From NCBI GenBank assembly GCA_900318205.1, contig ONJS01000014.1, forward strand, positions 1 to 64,000: a DNA stretch of 64,000 bases, given 5' to 3'. Positions within the stretch are counted from its first letter, which is position 1; each line of letters opens with the position of its first letter. Below, piece after piece: positions 35,577 to 44,033 of this stretch. Made by a program: the position numbers and the translations under genes. Source of the stretch: an uncultured Prevotellaceae bacterium (GTDB lineage: Bacteria; Bacteroidota; Bacteroidia; Bacteroidales; Muribaculaceae). The notes beneath the pieces are model-generated. The model ran no database searches, was not told where the DNA came from, and saw only the letters and a list, made by a program, of their open reading frames with translations.

Positions 35577-35594
35577 TAGTAACTATAGTTACTA
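35577..35594. repeat. 18-bp perfect palindrome over the tolC stop codon
   Basis: tagtaactatagttacta spans the minus-strand stop codon of the TolC-family gene (35594-35592) and extends into the gap before the adaptor gene. Possible protein-binding site or small hairpin; function unknown. Confidence 0.7.
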
Positions 35595-36929
35595 TCTCAC
35601 ATAGTGAGTATTGCCCAGTACATATTCCAGGTCGCTCTCGGCTACCAGGTAGTTGTAGATGGCTTGATAATAGGCGAGGCGGGCTGCCATCAGTGCGTCC
35701 TCGGTGTCTCGCAGTTGGATGAAGGATGCAGCGCCAATCTTGAAACTCTGCTGCATGATGTCGTTGGCTTTCTCGGCCATGGTCACGCCGGCTTCGTTGC
35801 TCTTGATTTGTTTCAGGTTCTTGGCGATGGCATCATTCTGGGTGGCAACTTGCACGTGCAGGCTGCGCTCCAGGTTCTCACGCTGCCACTTCATCTCATC
35901 GACGGCGATTTCGGCCTGTTTCTGCTTGTAATAGCGCTGGCCGCCCTGGAAGATGGGGAATGCCAGTGTCAAGCCCACGTTAGAAGCGCGGCTCCAGCGC
36001 AGACCTGAGAACGGGCTGCCGTTGTTCATCGAGTGCCACATCAGGCTGGCACTACCGGTCAAGGTGGGGTACCATGCCATCTTCTGCACGGCAAGAGCCT
36101 TTTTCAGGTAATCGGTCTGCAGGTCCAGCGACTTGAGGCTGGTGTTGTTGGCAAGCGTGGTATCGCTACCCAAGGTGTTGCTTAAGGCGCGGGCATACAT
36201 CTCACCCCTGAAGTCGTTCAATTGCTGGCTCGGCTCAAAATCGTTGCGCACGTCCATGCCCATGAGCAGCTTCAACTGGAGTTTGAGGGCAGTGATGGAG
36301 TTCTCAGCCTCAACAATCGCGGGCTCGAGGTTGGTAACGGCGACGTTGGCACGCAGCACGTCATACTCTGACGCTGCGCCCAGTTCATATTTCTTCTTAA
36401 AGATGTCGGCGTTCAACTGGGCAGTAGCGTGGTTCTCCTCAATCACGCGTTTGCTGTCCTGTGCCAGCAGGAGGGCGTAGTAGGCTTTTTCAACCTGGTT
36501 GACCAGCGACAGTTTGTTGGCGCGGGCCTTCTCCACGTTTTGCAGAATCTGGTTCTCACTCAGCTTGATGGATTTCCACAGCTGCGGCACGACCAGCGGA
36601 ATCTGGGCCTGGAAACCTGCTGCATGGGTGTTGTCGCTACCCATCTTGATGGCCATCGTGCCGGCGTCAGTATCCATGTACATCGTCTGCAGCGACAGGT
36701 TGCGTTGGTACTGTCCAGCCAGGTTGATGGTGGGCAACAGTTGTCCCAGGGCCTCCTTGTGGCTGTAGTCCACGCGGGTGATTTCCATCTCCTGCACCTT
36801 GATCGTAGGATTCTCGTTCAAGGCAATGGTGATGCACTCGTCAAGTGACAATGCCAATTGGGCCTGTGCGCTTACGGCACCGCCAATCAACATCAATAGA
36901 ATAATGTAATAAAGTTTCTTGTTGAACAT
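35592..36929 (-). CDS. TolC-family outer-membrane efflux protein
   Basis: Outer-membrane channel of the tripartite efflux system, 445 residues. The signal peptide is MFNKKLYYIILLMLIGGAVSAQA, then LSLDECITIALNENPTIKVQ, the usual first helix of the family. Two structural repeats are visible; the second starts near DYLKKALAVQKMAWYPTLTG and includes GLTLAFPIFQGGQRYYK. It is complete. It begins 13 nt after the regulator gene, so both come from one promoter, and the adaptor gene follows 63 nt later. Confidence 0.93.
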   Translation of the reverse strand: MFNKKLYYIILLMLIGGAVSAQAQLALSLDECITIALNENPTIKVQEMEITRVDYSHKEALGQLLPTINLAGQYQRNLSLQTMYMDTDAGTMAIKMGSDNTHAAGFQAQIPLVVPQLWKSIKLSENQILQNVEKARANKLSLVNQVEKAYYALLLAQDSKRVIEENHATAQLNADIFKKKYELGAASEYDVLRANVAVTNLEPAIVEAENSITALKLQLKLLMGMDVRNDFEPSQQLNDFRGEMYARALSNTLGSDTTLANNTSLKSLDLQTDYLKKALAVQKMAWYPTLTGSASLMWHSMNNGSPFSGLRWSRASNVGLTLAFPIFQGGQRYYKQKQAEIAVDEMKWQRENLERSLHVQVATQNDAIAKNLKQIKSNEAGVTMAEKANDIMQQSFKIGAASFIQLRDTEDALMAARLAYYQAIYNYLVAESDLEYVLGNTHYVR

Positions 36930-36942
36930 TTGTATTTGGTTT

Positions 36943-37557
36943 TTATTGATTTTGCTCTTGTTGTTGCTCGAGATACTCTATCATCTCGATGCCCTTGATG
37001 GTCGCCACGCCGCGCAGGAAGCTCACAAACACGTGGTCAAACATGTCCTCCTCCTTGAAGCCGTATTTCGCGCCATTGGGATTCTCGTGCAATGCACGCA
37101 TGGACTGCGAGAACAGGTAGGCGGCAATTTCGGGGTTGATGCGCTTGATGACCAACCCTTCCTCCTGAGCCTGACGCAGCACCGATGCAATGCCGGTAAT
37201 CACGGTCTTCTCGTTCTCGATGTGCTTCTCAAAGATGTCAGGGTACAGGCGCTTGATATCGTTGATAAACGCCACCGATGTCGCCTTGTACATCTTGCGG
37301 GCACGCTGATACACGCGGTACATTGCCTCAAAGCAATTGGACGAAGTGCTGAAAATCTCTTTCATCGCTTCGTTTTTCAACTCATGCTCGTGGTGAATGC
37401 ATTCCCCGATGAGCGTTCGCTTGTCAGGAAATGTCTCATAGAGTGTGCGTTTGGAGATACCGCAAGCGCGTGCCACGTCGTCCATCGTCATCGATGTGGG
37501 ACCCACGCTCATCAGCATCTGGCTGCATTCATTAATAATGCGTTCTCTAGTATCCAT
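36943..37557 (-). CDS. TetR/AcrR-family transcriptional regulator of the efflux operon
   Basis: A 204-residue repressor-type protein. The N-terminal helix-turn-helix is visible (RIINECSQMLMSVGPTSMTM, DDVARACGISKRTLYETFPD, KRTLIGECI), followed by an all-helical ligand domain (about 60-195). It is the first gene of the operon and has a perfect inverted repeat inside its promoter (37606-37633), which argues for autoregulation and control of the pump genes. The inducer is unknown. Confidence 0.93.
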   Translation of the reverse strand: MDTRERIINECSQMLMSVGPTSMTMDDVARACGISKRTLYETFPDKRTLIGECIHHEHELKNEAMKEIFSTSSNCFEAMYRVYQRARKMYKATSVAFINDIKRLYPDIFEKHIENEKTVITGIASVLRQAQEEGLVIKRINPEIAAYLFSQSMRALHENPNGAKYGFKEEDMFDHVFVSFLRGVATIKGIEMIEYLEQQQEQNQ

Positions 37558-37595
37558 TCTTGATGCTTAGTAAGTCTATTCTTTATTTCAGGCTG

Positions 37596-37625
37596 CAAAA
37601 GTACAGAAAACTTTTAAAACTCCAA
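37596..37625 (-). promoter_or_regulatory. Promoter of the efflux operon
   Basis: On the minus strand tacttttg (37603-37596) has a TTG exactly 19 nt upstream (37625-37623). Confidence 0.72.
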
Positions 37626-37633
37626 AAGTTTTC
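37606..37633. promoter_or_regulatory. Predicted TetR operator inside the efflux promoter
   Basis: Perfect 10-bp arms gaaaactttt/aaaagttttc are separated by 8 nt. The repeat fills the spacer between the -7 and -33 boxes and covers the -33 element, an ideal repressor site. Confidence 0.65.
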
Positions 37634-37757
37634 TTGGTTTTTGTGTGCGATGTTATACTTTTTTAGAGAATGCTGAAGTTACTGAAGCATGTCGCGCATC
37701 ACCAGGCAATGATGACGCGCGACATGATGTGATATCTTATAGTGAAAAGTCGTGGGG

Positions 37758-38957
37758 CTAATTATTGCTGAAAATGAGGTCGATAAGTGCATTGACGTCG
37801 GCAATATTCACTTCATCGTCGTTGTTTACGTCGGCCTTGGGGTTGCCGGTGCTGCCACTCAGGATGATGTCGATGAGGGCATTGACGTCGGCAATGTTCA
37901 CCTCGCCGTCATCATTCACGTCGCCAGTTCCCGGCATACTCATCTCGATGATGTGGGTGAACTCTCTCCAGACCGGGTGATTCTTGTAGTCCTTGAGCGA
38001 TCCCTGCGGCACATAAACTACACAGGTGGACGCTGGCACGCCCATGAAACAATAGGTCTCAAAATAGCAATCATCAGGATCAATGACATTGCATTGGATG
38101 GTCTCTAGATTCACACAATCATAGAACGCAAATGACCGTATTTCATTGATTTTGGCTGGAATGATCAGACTTTTCAGGGAATAGCATTCCGAGAACGCAT
38201 TGTCCTTGACCTGTAGGGCGGAATTAGGCAGGACCAGATTGGTGAAGTTACATTTCTGGAATGCATTGGCTCCGATAAAAACAAGTGAATTCGGGAACCT
38301 GATATCGGTCAGCGACGTGCAAGAACTGAATGCAGCTAATTCAATCCTTGTCAACGAATTGCTAAGTGTCACCCTGGCTAATGCTGAACAGGACTCAAAG
38401 GCTTCGCTGCCGATCGTGACCACCGAGTTTGGGATGGTCACCTGCTGTAAGGCCTTGCAGGAGAAGAACGCAGACGGGCCGATCGTGGTAACCATTTTGC
38501 CTATTGTTAGATGCTTGAGGGCATTGCACCTGTAGAATGCATAGTCCTTGATTTCGGTCACTCGGTCACCGATTGTAGCCGTAACCAGTTTTTCACAATA
38601 GAAGAATACATAGCCTTCCATATTTTCCACCGAATTGGGAATGGCCACACTGGTCAGGTTGTTGCAGTAGTAGAACGCTGCATAGCCTATGGACTTCACC
38701 GTGTTGGGGATGGTCACACTGGTCAGGGAGTAACATTTCTCGAAGGCTCTGTCTGCAATGGCGGTGACGCGATAAATCGTGCCTTCATTGGCAACCGTTT
38801 CGGGGATGTTCACAACACCGGAATAGTCGTTTTTCTGTACAGCTACTTCACCGTTGCCGGTAACCCAATAATTGATGCCATCGACAACAAAAGACTGGGC
38901 CATTGCCAAGCACGACGTCCCTAGGAAGAAAACAAGTGTAAACAAGATATTTTTCAT
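37758..38957 (-). CDS. BspA-like LRR surface protein with C-terminal dockerin
   Basis: The 399-residue product has a signal peptide MKNILFTLVFFLGTSCLAMA and about ten BspA-type leucine-rich repeats (about 45-330) of the form LTSVTIPNTVKSIGYAAFYY and LQQVTIPNSVVTIGSEAFES. BspA repeats mediate binding to host or bacterial surfaces in related bacteria. The C-terminus (about 345-399) is a dockerin with two F-hands, DVNDDGEVNIADVNALIDII and DVNNDDEVNIADVNALIDLI. No T9SS sorting domain is present. The dockerin links it to the protease array at 898-13675. It stands alone. Confidence 0.88.
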   Translation of the reverse strand: MKNILFTLVFFLGTSCLAMAQSFVVDGINYWVTGNGEVAVQKNDYSGVVNIPETVANEGTIYRVTAIADRAFEKCYSLTSVTIPNTVKSIGYAAFYYCNNLTSVAIPNSVENMEGYVFFYCEKLVTATIGDRVTEIKDYAFYRCNALKHLTIGKMVTTIGPSAFFSCKALQQVTIPNSVVTIGSEAFESCSALARVTLSNSLTRIELAAFSSCTSLTDIRFPNSLVFIGANAFQKCNFTNLVLPNSALQVKDNAFSECYSLKSLIIPAKINEIRSFAFYDCVNLETIQCNVIDPDDCYFETYCFMGVPASTCVVYVPQGSLKDYKNHPVWREFTHIIEMSMPGTGDVNDDGEVNIADVNALIDIILSGSTGNPKADVNNDDEVNIADVNALIDLIFSNN

Positions 38958-38997
38958 AATTGTGGCTGATTTATGGGGTTAATCATTTTTAATGTGC

Positions 38998-39005
38998 AAA
39001 TGTAA
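38998..39005 (-). promoter_or_regulatory. -7 box of the LRR-dockerin gene
   Basis: On the minus strand tacatttg matches TAnnTTTG about 40 nt before the start. The nearest TTG is 22 nt away, slightly long. Confidence 0.45.
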
Positions 39006-39128
39006 TCAAAAATCTTGAGACGTCTGCAAGGCTGTGCTCTAATTCTTGTTTAAAACTTTTGGTCGGATTCGTGGAAAACAAGTTGGATGAATGTGAATGT
39101 CCAAAAGTTGTCCTTTGGACAACTACTC

Positions 39129-39184
39129 GGGGACGGTTTCTGTGTAACAAAATGCTTTGCATTTTGGACTCAGGAACCGTCCCC
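39129..39184. repeat. REP-like palindrome with ggggacggtt arms
   Basis: Arms ggggacggtt (39129-39138) and aaccgtcccc (39175-39184) enclose a second hairpin caaaatg/cattttg. The ggggacggtt arm recalls dispersed palindromes often linked to REP-associated (RAYT) transposases. No transposase is present in the window. Confidence 0.6.
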
Positions 39185-39252
39185 TCGGATCCGCCCAGAA
39201 GTAACTCTCTCCTATTACAGGGGAACCGGATTTTCCTCGGACAAGAATAACT

Positions 39253-39283
39253 AAAAAATGAGGGCGGCACTTGGGCCGCCCTC
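39253..39283 (-). terminator. Intrinsic terminator after the T9SS-type C10 protease gene
   Basis: The 9-bp stem gagggcggc/gccgccctc with a 6-nt loop is followed on the minus strand by a T run. Confidence 0.85.
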
Positions 39284-39324
39284 ACAATGAGTGATGATTA
39301 AATTCTAATCAACGTGGGGTAGGT

Positions 39325-42300
39325 TTAATAGCGCACCTTGGTGCTCTTGACAGCACCGCTCTTGTAGCGGGTAACCACGATGTTGATACCATCGAACGGT
39401 TCCTTGCTCTGAACACCGCTCATGTTCACATAGGTTACCGACTCAACCTCGTCGCCATCGGCGGCAATCGAGTTGATTGCTGTCTGGTTGCCCATGTTCA
39501 CGCTCACGAGGGTTACCTCCTGGGTGTTACTGGTGGCGGTGGTGCCGTCAACATAGTTGGCAACGATGTAGTAGGAGTAGGTGCCGTTCTCTACCAGGTT
39601 GCTCAGGGTGATGCCCGTCGAACCGGCGCTGATGTCGGTGATTACAAAGTTGGTGTTGTCACCGGTAGCGGTGGCATTGAGGTTCATCGTACCTGCATAG
39701 ATACCGATCCAGGCCATATCAGGTGAGTAGCTGCTGTCGGTCGAGTAGATGGTGATCTTGTCACCGGCGCTAGCCGTCACGGTCCAGGTATAGGTGTTAC
39801 CCTTCGTAACGGTTTGTTTCACTGCCGAAGTCGTGGCCGACTTCACGGTGATGCTACCGCTGCCATAGCTGGTGCTGGCGGTTGTGATCTGAACAGTGAA
39901 GGTGGCGTTGCTGTAACCCGAGGGTACAGTGTAGGTGATGTTGCCATAGGAAGTGCTCCACCATGAAGATGAGTTCTTGGTGTAGATAGCACCGTTACCT
40001 GCCTTGACATTGGAACCACCCCACGGTGAGGTCAGCGTGATGCTGGCATAGCTGCCAGTGTAGTTGCTGCCGTCGAGGCTGCCGAGCAGGGTTGAACCGC
40101 TGGGCTCTTCGCCGCTGGGCTGTGCGGTCAGGACACCATACATCGTGTAGCTTGATACTGAGGAGGCATCCACATCGTGAGTCCAGTTAGCGGTGAAGCC
40201 AGTGCTGGTGATGTTGGTGGCAGCAGTCAGTACGGGATCAGCCTTATCGAGGGTTGCGTTACCGGTGATGGCAACGGTCTTGCTCGTTGCGCCTGAGCTG
40301 GCCACGGTGACGGTTGCAGTCTGTGTACCATAAGCGGTGGGATTATAGGTTACAGTCACGTTGACGCCATTGGCGGCATTGGCAGCCGTGATGGTGGTCG
40401 GCGAGATGCTGAATACATCGTCACCGCTTAGGCTGAGGGTTACATTGCCGGTGAGGTCAGCACCGGTTACCTTGAAGGTAGCTGTAGCAGTGCCGTTAAC
40501 CTTGGCGCTCATGTTAAGGCTGGTGGGAGTTACAGTCAGCGTGGGAGTTGTTGTCTGTTGCTCCTCGTTGAGGGTTACGCTCTGCTCATTGGACCATGAG
40601 CTGGAGGTACCGTCGGTGTAGATGGCCTTCACCTTATAAACATAGGTGGTACCGGCCGTCAGGTTGCTCACGGTGTAATACTTGTTGGTGATGCCGGTGA
40701 TCGTGCGGGCGTTGGCATCGCCGGTCTCGCTGGCATTGAGGTTGATATTGCCGGCATAGACTTGGATCAGCGACATATCGGGTGAATAGCTGCTATCGGT
40801 CGAGTAGATGGTGATGACATCGCCAGTCTTGCCAGTAACAGTCCAAGTGTAGGTCTCACCCTTTGAGAAGGAGTGGCCCACAGCCGAGGTCTGGGTGGAC
40901 TTCACGGTGATGTTACCTGAACCGTAGGTACCGCTTACAGTGGTAATCTGTACGCTGAAGGTGGTGTTGCTGCTGTAACCCGAAGGAATGGTAAAGGTAA
41001 TCTTACCGGACGAGCCAGATGTGTAAACGGCGTTGTAACCGCCCTTGACGTTGGTGCCACCCCACGGTGAACTCAGCGTGATGGTCTTGTAGCTGCCAGT
41101 GTAGTTGCTACCGTTGATGGTGCCCAGCAGGGTAGTGGTGGTCGGCGTTGAGCTGCCCTCGCTATTCACTTGCAGGGTGTAGCTCGAAACGTTGGTGCTT
41201 GAAGTCTGGTCGGTCCAGTCGGCACGGAAGCTCGAGCTGGTGATGTAACTGCTGTTGGCGGCGCTCATGACGGGAGTGTAGGTCGTGAGGGCTGCTGCAG
41301 TGGCGGTACCGCTCAGCGATACGGTCTTGCTGGTGGCTCCGCTGCTGGCGATAGCAATGCTGCCCGTGTGGGTGCCTGCGGCGGTGGGATTGTAAGTCAC
41401 GGTTACGGTCACGCCATTGGCGGCATTGGCTGCGGTAATGGTCGTCGGCGAGATGGTGTAAGCGCCGTTGGCGTCGGTCTTGGTCAGCGTCACGTTACCG
41501 GTGAGGTTGGTACCAGTCACGGTGAAGGTCTTGCTTACGGCCTGGCCAGCGGTGGTGCTGAATGACAGCGAAGTGGGGCTTACGGTCAGCGTGGGTGTAG
41601 CAGTGCTGCCACTGGGCGGCTGGATACCGATTACCATCTGCTGATATACGTTGAAGTTATAGCTGCTGTAGCCGAAGGAGTTCAGCGAGCACCATGCGTT
41701 ACCGTCGCCGCTCCAACCGAAGTTCACGTGGTACTTGTTGGTGCTGCTGTTGTAACCGTCAACGTTGAAGGCGTGTCCGCCGGCGTTGGAGCTCACTGCG
41801 CAGAAGACGATAGGACGACCTGCGGCCATCTCCTCCTGAATCAGGGCTGCCCACTGGGAGTCAGTATATAATGTGGTGCCACCGCTGTAGGCGCTGGTCT
41901 TCTTGACGAAGCGAGTGGTACTGCTGTCGTAGCCGAAGAAGGTGAACGCGTCACGGATGTTGCAGACGCTGTCCACGCTCACACCGCTACCGCCAGCCGA
42001 ACTTGTACCATAACCCATGCGCTCGGCTTGGCCTACATAATGCATCAGTGTGGCAACAGCAGTGCCCTGGGCAGTCGTATAGCTGCCAGTGTAGTCGTCA
42101 AGCATGTTGGCCCAATCAAATGTCGTTGAGGGCAGTGCCGAGTGAGTGTAGCTGGTCGAGCCATAGCTCGAGTAGCTGATGGTGGACTTGTAGCCAGGCA
42201 CTGCGGGAGTGGCTGCCGTGGGATACTTCCAGAAGTAGAATACCATCGAGGCAGACGTTGCGGGACAACCGGTCAGACACTGGTAATTACCGAACTTACA

Positions 42301-42786
42301 CTGGTTGTAGTAGGGAGCTTCCTGGTCCCAGTTGCAAGTCAACAGGGGACCGTAGGTGGTAGCATTGAATGATGGTGTGGGTGCCTCTATTGAGGTGGGG
42401 CGAAGTCCCGGATGCTCTTGCAGGAACATGATCTGATCCTTGTACTGACCCAGCATGTCCTGGAGACCTAGCGGCAGGTTGTTCACGTCACGCAAGGGAC
42501 GGTCACCGACCATCAGGATTTCCTCGGCGCGGTCATCACCAGCGACTACCAGGAAGGTGGTGGAGGTGTTGAAAATGTAATAAACGGGCTCATTCAACTT
42601 TGCATTGCCCATTTCTGCCTTGAGCAACACGGGTTGGAGGGCTGCAGGTGACATCATCTTACCTGCATAAAGCTCATTTGTCAAAAAGCTTTTTGCTTTC
42701 TGCATGGCCGTGAATTGGTCTACGGGAGCGGCCATCATTGACGCCGTAATCATTGCGGCTGTCAGGAATAACAAAATTTTCTTCAT
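39325..42786 (-). CDS. C10 (streptopain-type) cysteine protease with duplicated beta modules and T9SS-type sorting tail
   Basis: An 1153-residue relative of the protease array, on the opposite strand. It has signal peptide MKKILLFLTAAMITASMMAA, propeptide (VVAGDDRAEEILMVGDRP), and C10 domain with C174 in LTGCPATSASMVFYFW, H338 in GGHAFNVDGYN and NFGWSGDGNA. After it come two copies of an Ig-like plus split-FN3 unit, each with the same insert (GSNYTGSY..., TVQITTxSxxYGSGxITVKS, YSTDSSYSPDM). Instead of a dockerin the C-terminus is ESVTYVNMSGVQSK followed by INIVVTRYKSGAVKSTKVRY, typical of T9SS type A sorting domains. It would thus be carried across the outer membrane by T9SS and attached or released. 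The two near-identical units suggest a recent internal duplication. Confidence 0.9.
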   Translation of the reverse strand: MKKILLFLTAAMITASMMAAPVDQFTAMQKAKSFLTNELYAGKMMSPAALQPVLLKAEMGNAKLNEPVYYIFNTSTTFLVVAGDDRAEEILMVGDRPLRDVNNLPLGLQDMLGQYKDQIMFLQEHPGLRPTSIEAPTPSFNATTYGPLLTCNWDQEAPYYNQCKFGNYQCLTGCPATSASMVFYFWKYPTAATPAVPGYKSTISYSSYGSTSYTHSALPSTTFDWANMLDDYTGSYTTAQGTAVATLMHYVGQAERMGYGTSSAGGSGVSVDSVCNIRDAFTFFGYDSSTTRFVKKTSAYSGGTTLYTDSQWAALIQEEMAAGRPIVFCAVSSNAGGHAFNVDGYNSSTNKYHVNFGWSGDGNAWCSLNSFGYSSYNFNVYQQMVIGIQPPSGSTATPTLTVSPTSLSFSTTAGQAVSKTFTVTGTNLTGNVTLTKTDANGAYTISPTTITAANAANGVTVTVTYNPTAAGTHTGSIAIASSGATSKTVSLSGTATAAALTTYTPVMSAANSSYITSSSFRADWTDQTSSTNVSSYTLQVNSEGSSTPTTTTLLGTINGSNYTGSYKTITLSSPWGGTNVKGGYNAVYTSGSSGKITFTIPSGYSSNTTFSVQITTVSGTYGSGNITVKSTQTSAVGHSFSKGETYTWTVTGKTGDVITIYSTDSSYSPDMSLIQVYAGNINLNASETGDANARTITGITNKYYTVSNLTAGTTYVYKVKAIYTDGTSSSWSNEQSVTLNEEQQTTTPTLTVTPTSLNMSAKVNGTATATFKVTGADLTGNVTLSLSGDDVFSISPTTITAANAANGVNVTVTYNPTAYGTQTATVTVASSGATSKTVAITGNATLDKADPVLTAATNITSTGFTANWTHDVDASSVSSYTMYGVLTAQPSGEEPSGSTLLGSLDGSNYTGSYASITLTSPWGGSNVKAGNGAIYTKNSSSWWSTSYGNITYTVPSGYSNATFTVQITTASTSYGSGSITVKSATTSAVKQTVTKGNTYTWTVTASAGDKITIYSTDSSYSPDMAWIGIYAGTMNLNATATGDNTNFVITDISAGSTGITLSNLVENGTYSYYIVANYVDGTTATSNTQEVTLVSVNMGNQTAINSIAADGDEVESVTYVNMSGVQSKEPFDGINIVVTRYKSGAVKSTKVRY

Positions 42787-42861
42787 AAGCCTTTAGTTTT
42801 TTAGTAGTTAAGTTAAGGTTATAAATAATTTTTATTTAAGGTACAACTTGTAAACACGCCC

Positions 42862-42892
42862 CAAAGGTAATAACGATTTTTAAACTATGCAA
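42862..42892 (-). promoter_or_regulatory. Promoter of the T9SS-type C10 protease gene
   Basis: On the minus strand tacctttg (42869-42862) has a TTG 20 nt upstream (42892-42890). The leader is about 70 nt. Confidence 0.65.
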
Positions 42893-43008
42893 AGATTTTT
42901 GCGACAAATTTTTAGATTATCTAATTTTTGGCTTAATGGATTGTTGATTTTTTGAGGGTTTTGCTATTGAATAATAATTCAGGGCGTATGCGGTTCGCTG
43001 ATGCTTTT

Positions 43009-43039
43009 TTGGTGTTTGTTGAAAAAATGGTTATCTTTG
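43009..43039 (+). promoter_or_regulatory. Promoter of the DUF2461 gene
   Basis: TTG (43009-43011), a 20-nt gap and tatctttg (43032-43039), with a leader of about 22 nt. Confidence 0.65.
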
Positions 43040-43066
43040 TAGTGTTATTCACATTAGTATATTATT

Positions 43067-43732
43067 ATGGCATCTGCAAGCAATATGCACGAGACGCTGG
43101 CATTCCTGCGTCAGCTGGCAATCAACAACGACCGCACTTGGTTCAAGGCCAATAAGGACCGCTATGACGCCCTGCGTGGGCCATGGGAACAGGACATGGA
43201 ACGACTCATCGGCATGGTCGCCGACTATGATCCCCAGGCGCGCGGTCTCACGGTCAGGGACTCTGTTTACCGCATCTATCGGGACATCCGCTTTTCCCAC
43301 GACAAGCGCCCCTATAAGGACTATTTTTCGGGCGTTATCGGCAAGGGTGGGCGACACACAGTGCAGTCGTGCTATTATGTCCACTTCGGGGTTCAGGAAA
43401 TGATGCTGTGCGGCGGCATCTGGTGGCCCGAGAAACCGATTCTGGACCAGTTGCGCGGCCTCATTGACGCCGAACCCGACGAGTTCCTTGCCATTATCAA
43501 TGACCCTGCCATCACATCACGTTACCAGTGGATGTCGCGTTCACTCAAGACGATTCCCAAGGGATTCCCTAAGGATCATCCGCTGGCGCGATACCTCAAG
43601 ATGAAGGAATACCTGATGGTGATGAATATCGACGAGGGCTACTTTGATTGCGAGGACTGGATAGAGCGTGTCGCCAGTGACTTACAACCTCTCAAGCCCC
43701 TGCACGATTTCCTTAATTATGTGTTTGAATAA
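43067..43732 (+). CDS. DUF2461 domain-containing protein
   Basis: A 221-residue member of the DUF2461 (TIGR02453) family, recognised by LAINNDRTWFKANKDRYDAL, VYRIYRDIRFSHDKRPYKDY and the GGGxHxxxYYxH-like core RHTVQSCYYVHFGVQEMML, then GGIWWPEKPILDQLR. No signal peptide, so cytoplasmic. The biochemical function is unknown. It is monocistronic, with its own promoter and a weak terminator behind it. Confidence 0.87.
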   Translation: MASASNMHETLAFLRQLAINNDRTWFKANKDRYDALRGPWEQDMERLIGMVADYDPQARGLTVRDSVYRIYRDIRFSHDKRPYKDYFSGVIGKGGRHTVQSCYYVHFGVQEMMLCGGIWWPEKPILDQLRGLIDAEPDEFLAIINDPAITSRYQWMSRSLKTIPKGFPKDHPLARYLKMKEYLMVMNIDEGYFDCEDWIERVASDLQPLKPLHDFLNYVFE

Positions 43733-43787
43733 TCATCTCTAAAGTTACAAACCGTAAGTTGGGAATTTGCCACCATTTTGGCTAAAG

Positions 43788-43829
43788 AATCGGCATTTTG
43801 TCATTCAAAAATGATGAAATCCGATTTTT
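43788..43829 (+). terminator. Imperfect hairpin terminator
   Basis: Outer arms aatcgg/ccgatt and inner tcatt/aatga are followed by seven T. It lies in the 301-base gap before the pyrophosphatase gene, which is otherwise AT-rich without ORFs. Confidence 0.55.
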
Positions 43830-43929
43830 TTGCCATTTTTTTGGCGCATTTAGCAACCTGAAACCAAATTTTTTCGATTCGCTTGTGTTAAATTCTCAAT
43901 AAAATTACACCTATTAAAAAAAATGGTAG

Positions 43930-43937
43930 TATCTTTG
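43930..43937 (+). promoter_or_regulatory. -7 box of the membrane pyrophosphatase gene
   Basis: tatctttg lies about 97 nt before the start; no clear TTG at -33. The leader holds a ggggggtaaccctc hairpin-like segment. Confidence 0.5.
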
Positions 43938-44033
43938 CGGGCGTTTTTAGGGGGGTAACCCTCTCTGAAAAAGGCATGGAAACCCTGAAATTTATATATA
44001 ATCAACATAAACACAAGTATTTAAGTTACATCT

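Larger units (their letters stand above)
38958..39324. other. Intergenic region with promoter box, palindromic elements and terminator
   Basis: This 367-base gap contains a -7 box for the LRR gene (38998-39005, minus), a small gtccaaa...tttggac inverted repeat near 39097-39115, the gggacggtt-type palindrome at 39129-39184 and the terminator of the protease gene at 39260-39283. I see no convincing small gene. Confidence 0.6.

Noticed and set aside
39059-39250. Possible 63-codon gene in the gap after the LRR gene
   Set aside because: It runs through the gggacggtt palindrome and other inverted repeats and has no promoter, signal or recognisable motif.
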